Below are positions 25,194 through 37,006 of a DNA stretch of 64,000 nucleotides, one piece after another. The notes beneath the pieces are model-generated. The model made no database searches. It saw nothing but the letters and a program-made list of their open reading frames with translations, and had not been told where the DNA came from. The DNA comes from Moniliophthora roreri (taxonomy: Eukaryota; Basidiomycota; Agaricomycetes; Agaricales; Marasmiaceae). The stretch covers positions 434,001 through 498,000 of the forward strand of contig LATX02000001.1 of assembly GCA_001466705.2 (NCBI GenBank), given 5' to 3'. Every line of letters starts with the position of its first letter. Position 1 is the first letter of the stretch. The position numbers and the translations under genes were made by a program.

Positions 25194-25234
25194 GAGAGAA
25201 GAACGAGGGTCACGTAATCCATGACTTTCGAAAA

Positions 25235-27293
25235 ATGACCACCAGCAACGACAACTTGACGGTGTGGCTGCTTCTCGCTGCAGCATCCATTTGGGTCCTA
25301 TGGAAATCCTATACCTTTTTTAATATCTTGAGACCCAGAGATCAGCATTCCCTGCGGTCTGTCGCCATACTGGTCCTGGGAGATATTGGGAGAAGTCCGC
25401 GGATGATGTATCACGCTGAGAGCTTTGGAGAGAACGATTTTACAACATATCTTATAGGATATGGAGGTATGTATTCATTCAGCCGGATCACTCTTGTAGT
25501 ATCTCATAGCTGCTATTTAGGATCTAAACCAATCCCGGCACTGGAAAGACTTCCAAAAGTCCAGCTTCGCTATTTACCCGAACCCCCGACAATCTTGAAG
25601 TCGCTCCCGTTTGTCGTGTCCGCTCCTTTCAAAATCCTTCACCAGATTATCTCAATTCTGAAGGAACTGTTGGTTAACATTGACAAGCCGCCCGAGTATA
25701 TCATGGTGCAGGTATGTACGTCACACCGCGTTTCTTGAACCGCTTATAACCATTAATATAAGAATCCGCCTAGCATTCCTACACTCGCTCTAGTTGCTTT
25801 GGTAGGCCGAATTCGGGGATCCAAGGTCATCATAGACTGGCATAACCTGGGATACAGCATCCTGCAGTTGAAGCTCTCCAAAAAGCATCCCTACGTCAAA
25901 CTTGCCAAATGGTATGACGATGCCAGCTGTCTTTTTGGTCTGGTCTGAGCAAAACCCTAGGTTTGAAGTCACATTCGGACGTCAAGCCTTTGCACATCTC
26001 TTTGTCACCAATGCCATGCGCGAGCGGCTTACAAAAGAGTGGGATTTAAAGTATGGGACGTTTCTGTAGCTGTGCCTCTCCCTTGATTTCATCATTTCTC
26101 TTGCAGAGGCGAAAAACTCGTCCTACACGACCGTCCACCACGTCATTTCCATCGATCATCACCGCAAGAGAAGCACGATGTACGCAAAAAACCGCCTATC
26201 ATGAAAGATATTAATCACTAAGATACCGATAGCTGTTCATGAAATTGAGACCAGAACTGGTCCGTTATCAACCCTTGCGCAATTTTCTTCCGGAGTTCAC
26301 TCTCCCGTACTCCACGCCCTTCACGGCCACTTCCTCCGCACCCGAAAGTCACACCCCAAGCTTTTCCAGCGTCTCTCCAGCGTCCGCGGCCTCTCCGGGT
26401 GACGGCGAGCCCAATCACGCGATAATTTCAGGTCCTCCCATATCTGTCAATACACCGACTTACCAGCAAATACACGCTCCAGAGCTCCGCCCTGATAGGC
26501 CAGCTTTAATTGTATCGAGTACATCATGGACGCCTGACGAAGATTTCGGTGTCTTGCTCGATGCTTTGAAGATGTATGAAGTACGAGCCAACGAAATCAA
26601 TACTCGAGGCTCGAGAGAGAAACTGCCCAAGATACTGGTTGCGGTAACGGGTAGAGGTCCAGAGCGTGAACGGTATATGGCGGAGGTCAATGAACTTCAG
26701 CAGAAATGGCAATGGATTAGATGTATCAGTCTGTGGCTTGACGCACAGGACTACCCTGTTTTCCTGGGTAAGCTGATGAAATTCAACGAACTGTTCATCT
26801 CACAAATGTTTATTCTTCAGGTTCAGCGGATCTGGGCGTCTGTTTACATTCAAGTTCTTCGGCTTTGGACCTGCCGATGAAAGTGGTCGATATGTTTGGC
26901 TGCGGGTTACCGGTTTGTGCGCTCAAGTTTGATTGGTGAGCTTCGATGGTATCAGTAGACTCCTAAGCTCAGTGTCTCGATCAAAGTTTGGATGAACTAG
27001 TCAAAGATGGCAAGAACGGTCTCGTGTTTAATGATGCCATTGAACTAGCAAAACAGTTGGAGGTTTGAAAGTTTGCCTGTCTTTGTTGCTCCTATACTGA
27101 GATCGTCTCTCTTTAGAACCTTTTTCTCTCGTTTCCGAATTCTCCTCGCCTCACCTCGTTGACAGAGTCGCTGCGAAAAGCAACTCGACGCCCTGACCGT
27201 TCTCAGTCGAGCGACGATTTGCAGTGGTGCTCGTGGGACGAAAATTGGACAGCGACACTGAAACCAATGGTTCTGCATGGTACTACGACATAG
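25235..27293 (+). CDS. ALG1: Alg1, chitobiosyldiphosphodolichol beta-mannosyltransferase
   Basis: Adds the first mannose to GlcNAc2-PP-dolichol on the cytosolic face of the ER (GT33 family). The N terminus holds one membrane segment ([16 protein letters not shown]). Family signatures follow in spliced order: [102 protein letters not shown] and [19 protein letters not shown], covering the acceptor and GDP-mannose domains. A Ser/Pro-rich insert of about 55 residues (26310-26490) separates the two lobes. Several 50-60 nt introns are needed. The stop is at 27291-27293. Confidence 0.93.
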
Positions 27294-27484
27294 TGGCAGT
27301 AGTGTGGCTAAGAGTCCTCCCTTCGAAGCGGCTTGGGCTCGTGCATAAATATTAAAATATTAGTAATTACATTAGCCTCAGCATCCCAATTGCGGTCGCG
27401 TGACACGTCTGTTGGAACTGACACGGAAGCAATTTAGAAAAGTCGCTTCAGAATCGTACCTCCCACTGAACGCCACTCGTCAGC

Positions 27485-27540
27485 AACTGCTCGTTGATAA
27501 CTGCTCATTGATAACTGCTCATTGATAACTGCTTCGATTC
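27485..27540 (+). repeat. 14-bp minisatellite, four units
   Basis: Three tandem units AACTGCTCRTTGAT (27485-27498, 27499-27512, 27513-27526; the second and third identical, the first with G for A) are followed by a diverged fourth beginning AACTGCTTC. The array ends about 20 bp before the start codon of the SprT-like gene, so it lies in its promoter or 5' leader. Copy number may vary between strains. Confidence 0.85.
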
Positions 27541-27561
27541 TTCTGAGATATAAGGAAGCAA

Positions 27562-29634
27562 ATGTCGCGATTCTCAGTGTCTACTCCGTCTCGCAGAGGG
27601 ACTGACACCTTTCAGGCTCCCAATGATCGAGGTAGTGAGATTGGCGCGTCAAAGAAACAGGCGGAGGTAATTCCGGACAGCGAGGAGGAAAGGTGTCTTC
27701 ACATCCTACTTTACCCTTCTATACCCACTGACTGTCGCTTTATGAAAGAGTTCAAAGCCAGGCATCCTTGACGGCGATGCAGAGGGTACCTGTGGAGGTG
27801 ATCGAAATCTCGAGCTCTGAAGATGAAGAGTACGTGTTTCTCAGTTCTGGATTCACTAAATGGCTTTATTGTCTCTTACAGGCCCGTCAAGAGACGTACT
27901 CCGTCTGTTGCAGTGAAGGCTCCAACCAAGAAGAAATTTCCAAAAGCTAGAAGGATAGTGGAAAGCGAGTCGGAGTCGGAAGGAGAATTTCTGGCATCGA
28001 AGAAGGAAGCTGATGGTGCCCAAGGTACCCCAGTAGCTCTGGCAAAGTCAAACCCACCGAAGCGAAATCAAGCTATTGTTGTGCCTCAGCTCCCACTTTA
28101 CGACGAGGATGATGAGATTACCGATGATGTTCCCCTTAACCCGGGCGCGATCCTGGTCTAGTGTGTATCCTACTCGAGATTTATTGGCTAGCATATTGAC
28201 AGACTTTGGTAGCAATGAACCTCCCAGTCCGAAGAAGCCCATGCGTGTCAACAACGGCTTATCACGCCTGAAGACCGACGTCGGGGGGAGCGCATCCGTT
28301 CCCTCTACCCCCACCAAAAGAAGGGCGCGCAAGGATACCACCCAATCTCCCGAGGCAGAACCGCCCACTAAAACGTCCCCATCAAAGAAAAAACCTCGTG
28401 TAAGCAAAAAGGCAGAGAAAGAAGTGCGATTAGCCCAGCTACTTGAATACGCTCAGAACTTCTTTCACGAGCTTAATGCTCTTGTCTTTAAAAACGGGAT
28501 TCCAAAACAGACGGTTTTGCGGTGGAATAACAAGCTATACACAACTGCTGGAAAGGCACGGTACAACAAGTGAGCTTTCATGTGCCTCACCGGATTCCAA
28601 AATTTCACTACTCAACATCTCTTAGGGGTCGCAATGAAGGCAAGGGACACAGCGAAATAGAGCTGGCCCCGAAAATTCTCGAAGATGAAGGCAAGAGAGC
28701 TTAAAGCTGGCGGGCGTCTGTGGGCTGACTAGGCTGTTCTCCAGAGAGAATAAGGCTGACACTTGCACATGAGATGTGCCATCTGGCATGCTGGATCATA
28801 GATGGGGACCTTCATGAGAGTCACGGAACTCTTTTCAAGAGTTGGTGGGTGAAATCAATGTTCAATGTCGAGATTTGATAGTCGACTGACAGTCCGATTC
28901 TCCAGGGGAGCCAGGGTAATGGAAGCAAGGCCAGATATAACGGTCAAGGTCTGTTCCTTGCGCATTATTGCCAGCCAAAACTAAGTCCTACTTAGACCAC
29001 TCACAATTACGAGATAACGCATCCGTACCGGTGGCGTAAGTTAATACCTTCACTAACATCGCTCTTTACTAATACTTAATAGAATGCACCGACTGCCAGT
29101 TGATGTGTGTTCTCAAATTTGCTATATTGCAATACTAGCTAACTGTTCGAACCTACAGTTACGGACGATTCAGCAAGTCAATCAAGCCTGATGAATCTCG
29201 TAAGTCTATACCCATCCCATTACCGCATCCTGAATAATCTCCCTGCCAAAAGGTTGTGGCAAATGTGGTGATCCGAAGAATACTAACAAAGGAATCCTCA
29301 TTGCTCTGCACAAGAAAAGAGTGAAGGATTCACAAACACCCGTCGCGAAAATCAGTCGCATGGCAGCTTCCAAACCAAGAGGTAATGCTCTTCAATCAGT
29401 AAATCGGACATTCTCTAACGAATACCTCATTCAGACTCACCTTCGGCGATCTTCTCTCGCAAAGCACCTACTGTACCGGAGGCAGAACTCTTATCGGATG
29501 ATGAAGTGGAGGTCATTTGCGATGTATCAACAGCGACGACGGCTGATACGTGTACGCCGTCGGTCGATGACAGTTCGGACCCTGAAATCGAGTTCATTGC
29601 CATCAAGATGAACTCTGCTACACTCACTGACTGA
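27562..29634 (+). CDS. GCNA/ACRC-type SprT-like metalloprotease
   Basis: Likely a protease of the GCNA group, which acts on DNA-protein crosslinks. The N-terminal half is disordered and acidic, with a SUMO-interaction-like PVEVIEISSSEDEE near 27790-27828 and a basic tail of SP/KK repeats. The SprT domain begins LLEYAQNFFHELNALVF near 28437; the zinc-protease motif HEMCH (LTLAHEMCHLACW) is near 28755-28790, with HGTLFKSWGARVMEA after it supplying the third ligand region. A zinc ribbon follows (CTDCQ... and CGKCGDPKNTNKG near 29090-29290), as in SprT and GCNA proteins. About ten short introns are needed; the join near 28160 is not resolved and may need an extra small exon. The last exon, to the TGA at 29632-29634, is acidic. 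Start at MSRFSVSTPSRRG. Confidence 0.85.
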
Positions 29635-29942
29635 TAATTCGTGCATGTCAGGCCTCTTTCGACAGGCACAAACACATACCTTGCATATTTCTTGGAATCT
29701 TGTTCTGGGAGGTTTGTTTGGATGAGGACCTTCACAGATTCTCAGTTATTCACCCTCTGCATCCTCCCTATGTCCAGTCTTGGTGTTATCTTTCTTGCTT
29801 CCATACCTCACGGCCTCATCCCTTCTCTCATCCTCTTGTCAATGATAGTTGGTATAATACAGTGAATCAATACAATACATCAGAACCCCAATTACAAGGT
29901 AACTACAAAATCCATGCTTGTACATACAACAGAACAAAGTGA

Positions 29943-31961
29943 TTACCCCTCAAATCGTTCTACCTCGAGGGGAAGTTGAATTCCATCCTTTAGCTGACCT
30001 TTAATAAAAGGACGAGTAAGGATCCCGTTGTATTTGCCAATTCTCTGGCCTTCAACAGGACTAAAATGAAAGTAAGGAAGTAGTGTAATAAGAAACGCTT
30101 TCATCTCTGCAATAGTAAATTTGTAACCAGGACAGGAGTGTGGACCGTAGGAGAATGTCATGACATTAGCCAGACCAGGGAAGGATGGTGGGTCGGAACT
30201 CATCCATCTTTCAGGCCTACAGGAAGGGCTCAGACGTCAGAAAGAGGAAGAAGGGAAGAGAAAGTTTCCTTACTTAAATTCCAGTGCATCAATTCCCCAG
30301 ATATCGGTAGAGAAATTTAATCCTTCTATAGGTATATGTATAAAACTGCCTTTGCGTATGGCAATGCTCTCGCCAGCACCGACGACCGTACCGTCACTAA
30401 GAACGACAGGTTCGGAGACCCGGATGAGGTCGTCCTTTGTAGCCACACGAATTGTAGCATGCACAGGAGGACACAGACGAAGGGACTCTCGAACGACAGC
30501 GTCTAAGAGCGGGTAGCCATCCAATGAGGCTGATTCACATTCACTGAAGGCCATCACTTTCGAGGACGGAGATACGGGCGTTGTAGGACGTGCGAACTCG
30601 TCCCGGAGTTGTGACTGAATGTCCGGTCGGAGAGATAGGAAGTGAAGGCACCAAGACAATGATAGAGCTGTGGAATCGGATCCAGCGAAAAGAAATGAAG
30701 TGATCTGATCAAGGAGAACGGTGTCGGATAGACAGTGGGACTCTTCGGTGGAAAGATTGGACTTAACTGGAAGAGAAGTCACTGAATGAATGGCGACGGG
30801 CGAAGTAGGCCACTTACTTAATAGGCTGAGCAGGTCCTTGTTATAGTCCTGCTTCTCGTAGCCGATAGATTCCTTCTTTTCCTGCACTAAATTTTGACCG
30901 GCCTTGTAAATGGTGTTCAACCCCTCAGCTACTGTACGAGCGACAACATCAGGCTAGAGGAATTAGGAATTTCGATATTAGATTGAGGAGGGTCTATCAG
31001 TAACGCGAACGCACGAAAAACCTATCCAATGAAGGAAAGAGAATCCTCGGGATGGTCTTCTTACTCAGCATATCAAACATTCGACGGAAGGCAAGGTAGA
31101 CTTCTTCGGTCTCGCCTTGCAAAGCGCCGAAATTGTAGTTGAGACACGCAAGCCCAAATGCGTCAAACGTCGCGCGGGAAATCCAGTGAGATACGTCTAT
31201 TGACGGAGCCCTGACGGAGTCTAGTGCGATGGTGCCCGAAGAGACCATCTCATCCCATTTGTCCCGCATTTCTTCAGCTTTCTGGAGAAAGACGGGCACC
31301 AAGGTCTTCACAGACTGAGTTGTGAATGCGGGCGAGATAATCTTCCTCTGGAATGCGAAGTGAGATTTGCCTGGAAGCTAGAAAAAATTAACAAGTACCT
31401 GAAAGTCATGTTCGGCTCCCTCCATGGTGAAGATCCCTGTGAATGGTCTTATCAGAACGATCCTAGGATAACGCGGCAAAGAATTTACCTCGACCGAGGA
31501 CACTGGAAAGTAAAGAACGCGTCTGCCATGGCTTCTCGTAGATTGGAGAGCTCAGGACATGGGACACGACGCGCAGATCGAACGACATCAGGCGGAGATC
31601 GTGCTGAGGATCCTCAACTTGAGTATACTAAACCAGATCCTGGACAACAGATAAACGGACCTTGCCAAAACCGTGGATCCTGAACGTCTTCCCATAGTTC
31701 TTTCTCTGCTCCTCGTGGAATGTGGCGCTCAAGTCGGGACTGGATGATAGAATTAAAACACATCGCTAAGATAGAGTAGATGGAGAAAGCGCACTCGGTA
31801 ACATCGTTGAGATGAGTCTGGAAGAATGAAGCGCGGGGGCCTGGTAGTTTACGAAGGGGATCGGACAGGGGCTGGACAATGAGCAGGCTGAATGCCCAAA
31901 GCAGGACTCGAGCCAATACAAGAGTGAAAAGGATGAGAGAAACGAGCGACAAGTCTACCAT
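29943..31961 (-). CDS. Cytochrome P450 monooxygenase
   Basis: A membrane-bound, heme-thiolate P450 of unknown substrate. The N terminus has one membrane anchor (LVSLILFTLVLARVLLWAF) followed by the proline-rich hinge LRKLPGPR. Then come YGKTFRIHGFGK, HDLRLMSFDLRVVSHVL, the C-helix region GKSHFAFQRKIISPAF, the I-helix oxygen-binding segment FLFAGSDSTALSLSW near 30690, the ExxR motif VVRESLRLCPP near 30500, and the heme loop FSYGPHSCPGYKF near 30150. The heme loop has His where many P450s have Arg, common in basidiomycete families. The frame is intact after removing about eight 50-60 nt introns. Neighbours are housekeeping genes, so there is no sign of a biosynthetic cluster. Confidence 0.92.
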
Positions 31962-32471
31962 GATACGAGAGGTAGGGTGAGAGAGGGAATGTTCGAGCGT
32001 TTCCGAACGCTGCGTCGGTGACACATTATGTGTCCAACACGCTCGCTTGAATGACTTCTATATATTGACGAAATTGCCAAACGGGGTTTTCCTTTGCTTG
32101 TATCTGATTGATTTGATGGTACCCTTGAGTGAGTCAAAGTGCCTGTCGTCGTCAGAGTAGCCCAATGGCTTGTATTCTGAAGTGTGCTTAGTACAACCAC
32201 ATAGAAGCCAAGACACAAGACAAGTCACCGAATGCATGGTAGATGTTGAGGAAGACTTGAGCACCTCTACCGCGGCTGGCTGTCTGCGGGGATTGCCGGT
32301 GAACCTTATTTTCAACTGTACAGTTCTTACGTCAGCCTCATCCCTAACGTCCGACCGGAATTTCCTAGACACCACTTAAAGATACAGAGCTTGGACAAGG
32401 TATTGCTGCTCGTACTCTTCGGCATTCTTGAGCTCATATTCCCCGTTCCAGCCTCCTCAAGACCATCCAAT
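31962..32471. promoter_or_regulatory. Divergent promoter region between P450 and RPS29
   Basis: These 510 bp lie between two start codons that face away from each other. I see no coding sequence or structured RNA in it. TATA-like TATATTGA occurs near 32058 on the P450 side. The ribosomal-protein promoter must lie close to 32472. Confidence 0.5.
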
Positions 32472-32761
32472 ATGACCCACGACGCCGTTTGGTTCTGTCG
32501 CCCCAGAAAATTCGGTAAAGGCAGCCGTCAATGGTGCGCCTCAAAATTTGGGATGTTCTGTACAAATCTGACTCACTTTGTGTACCTTCCAGCCGTCTCT
32601 GTGCTCACCAGGCTGGTCTCATCCGCAAGTACGGACTCGACCTCTGCCGTCAATGCTTCCGTGAAAAGTCTGCTGCCATTGGGTTCGTCAAGGTGAGCAA
32701 ACTCGTTCCATCCAAATAACTCAGATTCATTCAACTCGAATTTGGTATCTAGAACCGGTGA
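32472..32761 (+). CDS. RPS29: 40S ribosomal protein S29 (uS14)
   Basis: Three exons (32472-32533, 32593-32692, 32753-32761) join to a 56-residue protein, exactly the yeast length. It starts [17 protein letters not shown] and has the four zinc-binding cysteines: C-R-L-C across the first intron (CRLCAHQAG) and CRQCFRE later. The end is GFVKNR. The final coding exon is only 9 nt. The split of the first zinc-site cysteine codon (TG|C) between exons fixes the splice. It sits in the 40S head near the mRNA decoding area. Confidence 0.96.
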
Positions 32762-33396
32762 AAATTTTACCTTCGCTATCTCTCAGCTATACACATGTGG
32801 CCTTAGGATATATCTTGCACCCAATAGCGCATGTTCTTCTACATACACTTTTGTCTGTGCAACCACTGCATAGTATGTAAACCATGCTTTTGATGCCAAT
32901 TTTGCATGAGATATTGCGTCCACACCTTTAAAATCCAGAAAAGGACATTACGAAGGAACTTAGAAACAGTACGACGAAAAGCATCCGATTGGCAAACTCT
33001 AAAGATAAGGACTTTATACATCGTGGGGCAGGAATAACTACAGAATGACAGGCAATAGTACTGCGACGAGGAACTACTATTAGACAGACAACCGAGTTAG
33101 AGTGGATGAAGTAACCTGTACAATGAGGTAGTGCCAGATAAGAAAATGTTCAAACAGAAAGCGTATGAATGTGCAGTGAGGGCAAAATACAGTTGTTGGT
33201 ATTGTAGATGACGATATGGGCCCAATAGCCCAGATACGCGGATAATATTGAAACGGTGGTGGATGATATAAGATGAAACGGCAATTCAAGAAAGAAAAAT
33301 TGGCCAAGCTTCGAGTAATGTAAATGTTTGGTATCAGGGGTGTTAATGCAGTGAATGGATTAGGGATGTTCTGAATCGTGAAGGGGCGGTGATCGT
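32762..33396. other. Convergent 3' intergenic region
   Basis: 635 bp between the ends of RPS29 and the PUF gene. No open frame with recognisable content; most is probably 3' untranslated sequence of the two genes. Confidence 0.5.
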
Positions 33397-36300
33397 TTAC
33401 ATCCCATAGCCAAAGGTAGACCTCTGGTATGGATCGTTCAGTTGAATAGCAGCGGCACCACCAAAGTGATTGACACCACCGAACGACGAACCAGCGGAGA
33501 AGCCGTTGCCGTGAGATGGGGAAAGACCCTGGTTATGGTTCGAGTTGCCCTGCAGCACATAGCTATCAATGCCCTGGGGTCCCAAATTGTGAAGCTGGGT
33601 TGTCAACGGGGAGCCATATGATCCTGGGGCAGATTGCAAAGAGTACAATCCGTTTTGAGTGCCATAGACGTCCGCCATGGGATTTCCCTGATGAAGGTGA
33701 CGACCGGCTCCCTGCGGAACACCCGCGAGACCTTGGTTAGTCAAAGCCATGTTGACCAACGCCTGCTGGCTGTGATAACTGCCGAACTGGTCAAGGTGTT
33801 CCCGTTGAAGCTTGTTCTGAATTCGCTTTCCGTATGGTGTGTTACGAATAAGAGGAAGAACAGGGCGGATGCCCTCGACGAGAAGAGCACGCTGAGTGGG
33901 TTCAGCATAATCCAGAGCGGTCTGCACACAGTAGTTGCCGTAGGAATCCCGCAGAAGTTTCTCGAGGCGAGTGCGATTAAGCAGCTCTTCGATCAAAATT
34001 TTACGGGTATTATGCTCCGCAACACGAATGCACTGTCCGAATGTCAGTGATTTGATACGCCAAAACGACACTGATAAACGAACCTTCTCAATGACGTTCG
34101 AGCTAAATTTCTGAACGGAGAGAGCGCAGACATTCCCAGTGAATTGACGGATGACAGCATCACTGAAGCGATTGTCGTTGAGGTCGAGAATATATTGCAC
34201 AACCTGGAGAACATCAGGTGATACAAGATGCGATGAATGATAATCACTCACATAATTACCGTAGGGGTCCTGCACCAAAGTCAACGCGTTGAACGTAATC
34301 TCGTTCACCAGCTGAATGCGCTGATGATCCGAGGCATGGTCGATGCAGCGTTGAAGCACGCAGCATCCATGACGGTGAGTAGCAACTTCGACGCAATTGG
34401 CAGCGACAGCATTGTAAATGAACTGGACAATATATCAGTCAGAATCCAGCGTACATGATTCAAACACCATACCTGGTTGTCCTCGGGTGACAACTTGTTC
34501 AAACACTTCTGAATGACGTGATTTCCGTTCAGGTCCTTGATGAGCACTACGACATGTAGGCTTAAAGCAACAATGATAGAATGAATCTGAGCATTGTATC
34601 TAAGATCAGCCTGCGTCTCGACCGTAAGTGTGATAATAGAGGAAGCCCGGAACGTATACTTGCCTGTCTCCGAGTTGAAAGAAAGTCAATCATTTTCTGA
34701 ACAGCGCGAGTGCCATGCATATTCAAGGAAATGTTGACCAGGTCCTGAGCCACAGACTCGCAAATGACGTTGCGCTGATCGTCCGTCGAGTACTCCAAGA
34801 GCTTTTGGCAAAGATAGTTGCCGAAAGGGTCTGAGAAATCATTGAGTATAGGAACATCTTATGAGATGTGAGTCTATATAGACCTACCAGTCATGAGATC
34901 CGCAAAATGACCGAACGTTTCGCGGAAGATCATATCCCGATGCTCTGGAACACCTTCCTCCAATTTCTTCTGGAGGTATCGACACCCGTGCTGATCCTTG
35001 CATAGAGCAGGGATTTCACCTTGGAGATCTTCGAGTCTTGTGCCAGCAAATCGATTAACTAAAATGAAGACATCAGACATGCGACGGGAGAAAAAAAAAG
35101 TGACTCACGATCCATGTCACCACGCTTGTGTTTCGGTCCATGAAGTCCATTCATCTTACTATCGACACCAACAGTAGCACGTCCGGGTAAGCCCAATCCA
35201 TAACGAGAACCGTTGTGGTGGTATAAAGCCGTAGAACCGCTAGTGTTTCCAGCGACACTCGTGCGTCCATTACTTTCAAAGCCGTAGTTGTTGTAACGGC
35301 CGTTGTCCAAGTTACCATTCATTCCATATGAAGAATCCGTATTATATTGCTAGGATCTCCGTTAGTCAACTGATTACCAATCGGGACGAGGCTTCAACGT
35401 ACTGAATCTTCCAATCCACTGCCATAAGCGAGAGATCCGTTCTCGAATCGGTTAGAACCAAGCCGTGAAAGAGAGGCCTGAAGATCACCGGCATTGACGC
35501 TACTGTCGGGGAGACCATGTGCCGAGAGACGACCATTGAGAGCCTGCGACTCCGTTAAAGGAGTACCTGGAGTCTTCAGCAAGTGCGACGGGTTGGCTGG
35601 GATGCCAAGGGGGGTAGCGGGAACCGAACGAGTAGTAGCATTGAATCCATCAAGTAGATTTGGAGGAGAACCGCGCCGAGATGAAGGAGTTTGAACATGT
35701 GTAATGCTCTGAGGATGTTGCGCGATCAGCGGTGTTGAAGAAGCTGAAACAGCACTGGGGAGTTTGCTGCCGGGAACCTCGTCAGATAGGTTTAAAGTTG
35801 GGTTGGTGACAGCACGCCTATCTGACCTGGAAGCCAAGCCATCTGGCCCGCGGTTATAATGAGGCCACTCTGAAGATTTTTCACGCGACTCCAAGGGTCG
35901 ATGAGCCAAGTCCAAGGCAGCCGAAGAGGTCGAGACCTATGAATTCGGTGTGAGCAAAGTAAACGATGCACGACTTTCATTTCAACAAACCTTGTTGGCA
36001 TAAGCACTAGTATACTTGTCCTCATCTGAAGTAGGAAGGTGCCGCATGGCGTCTATGTAAAAAGGAAGCCGTCAATTTTCATTTCGCTGAAAGGAAATGA
36101 TGGAATATGCTTACTGTGCATTTCCTGATCCAATTGCTCATCTAACATCATGCCAGCGTTGTACGTGCTCGCATATCGAGCACCTTCGTCATCAGCATAA
36201 CGTCTATTCAAAATAGACGCTGATACGGAAGCTGGAGCTGGAGAGGCTCCCCGAGACCGATGCCCATCACCGAGGGCCAGGTTCTGCAAATGACCAACCA

Positions 36301-37006
36301 GCTCATCGTCGTTGCTGCTAGCCGAGGTACGACGACTAGCAGGCATGCTTTTGGCACCAGCAGGACGAGCAAAGCTGGGATTATTGGGAGAGGGACCAGT
36401 AGCCATATCCGGTGAAAGATTGACCGACGGAGCGTAGGTAACCGATTTCCGTTTGTCAGCAGCACCGACTGCCTTTGAAAGTGTGTCGGCGTCGACCAAG
36501 TGAGAGTGACCGTGCCTTCCCGCAGACTGAACATCACCGTGAAGGGTGGCATTCAAGCGAGGGGGAGTGGTCGGCGCTGACACTGCCAAGTGCTGGATAC
36601 CAGTAGCACCGTTTGGCGAAGAGGGGTCAAGTGGAAGGTTGAGTAATTCTTGTGCCTGTTGCTGCTCGAGCGCACGCATTTGGTCCTCGAACATCTTTCG
36701 CTGGAGAGCGCGTTGCCTCTCGTGCTCCAAACGTTTGAGCTCGACGCGCTAGAGACAGAGATACAAAATGAGAACGTTTGATGTAATGAAATAGCATGGT
36801 ACCACCCACTGCGGAGATGTCCGACATATTACTCCCCAACCTCGCAGCCTGCATCCGAAATCTCAAAACGAGTGCGAACAAGTAGAACGTCAGACACGTA
36901 CGGAGTCGGCAAGGTCCAAGAAAGCTGGGGGACTCTGCTTCCGCTCGTCGGAGGGGGAGGTTGAATTATCAATAGGTGAAGTAGAATTTTCCAAAGATGG
37001 GTTCAT
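33397..37006 (-). CDS. Pumilio-family (PUF) RNA-binding protein
   Basis: Post-transcriptional regulator that binds 3' UTRs and promotes repression or decay. The N-terminal two-thirds is low-complexity (Ser, Pro, Asn, Gln), with a short helix rich in Gln/Arg near 36730-36650 (RQRALQRKMFEDQMRALEQQ). The C-terminal PUF domain, from about 35040 to 33780, has eight repeats whose RNA-contact motifs can be read: HGCRYLQ, FGNYLCQ, HGTRAVQ, NGNHVIQ, HGCCVLQ, YGNYVVQ, FSSNVIE and YGNYCVQ, followed by the capping YGKRIQNKLQ. The tail after the repeats is about 100 residues, ends FGYGM, and the stop is at 33397-33399. Start MNPSLENSTSPIDN at 37006; the first exon ends at a GT-AG intron after LADS. About 10 introns interrupt it. 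Confidence 0.93.

Noticed and set aside
29943..32761. P450 as part of a secondary-metabolite cluster
   Set aside because: Its neighbours are a SprT-like protease and a ribosomal protein; no synthase, transporter or cluster regulator is near.
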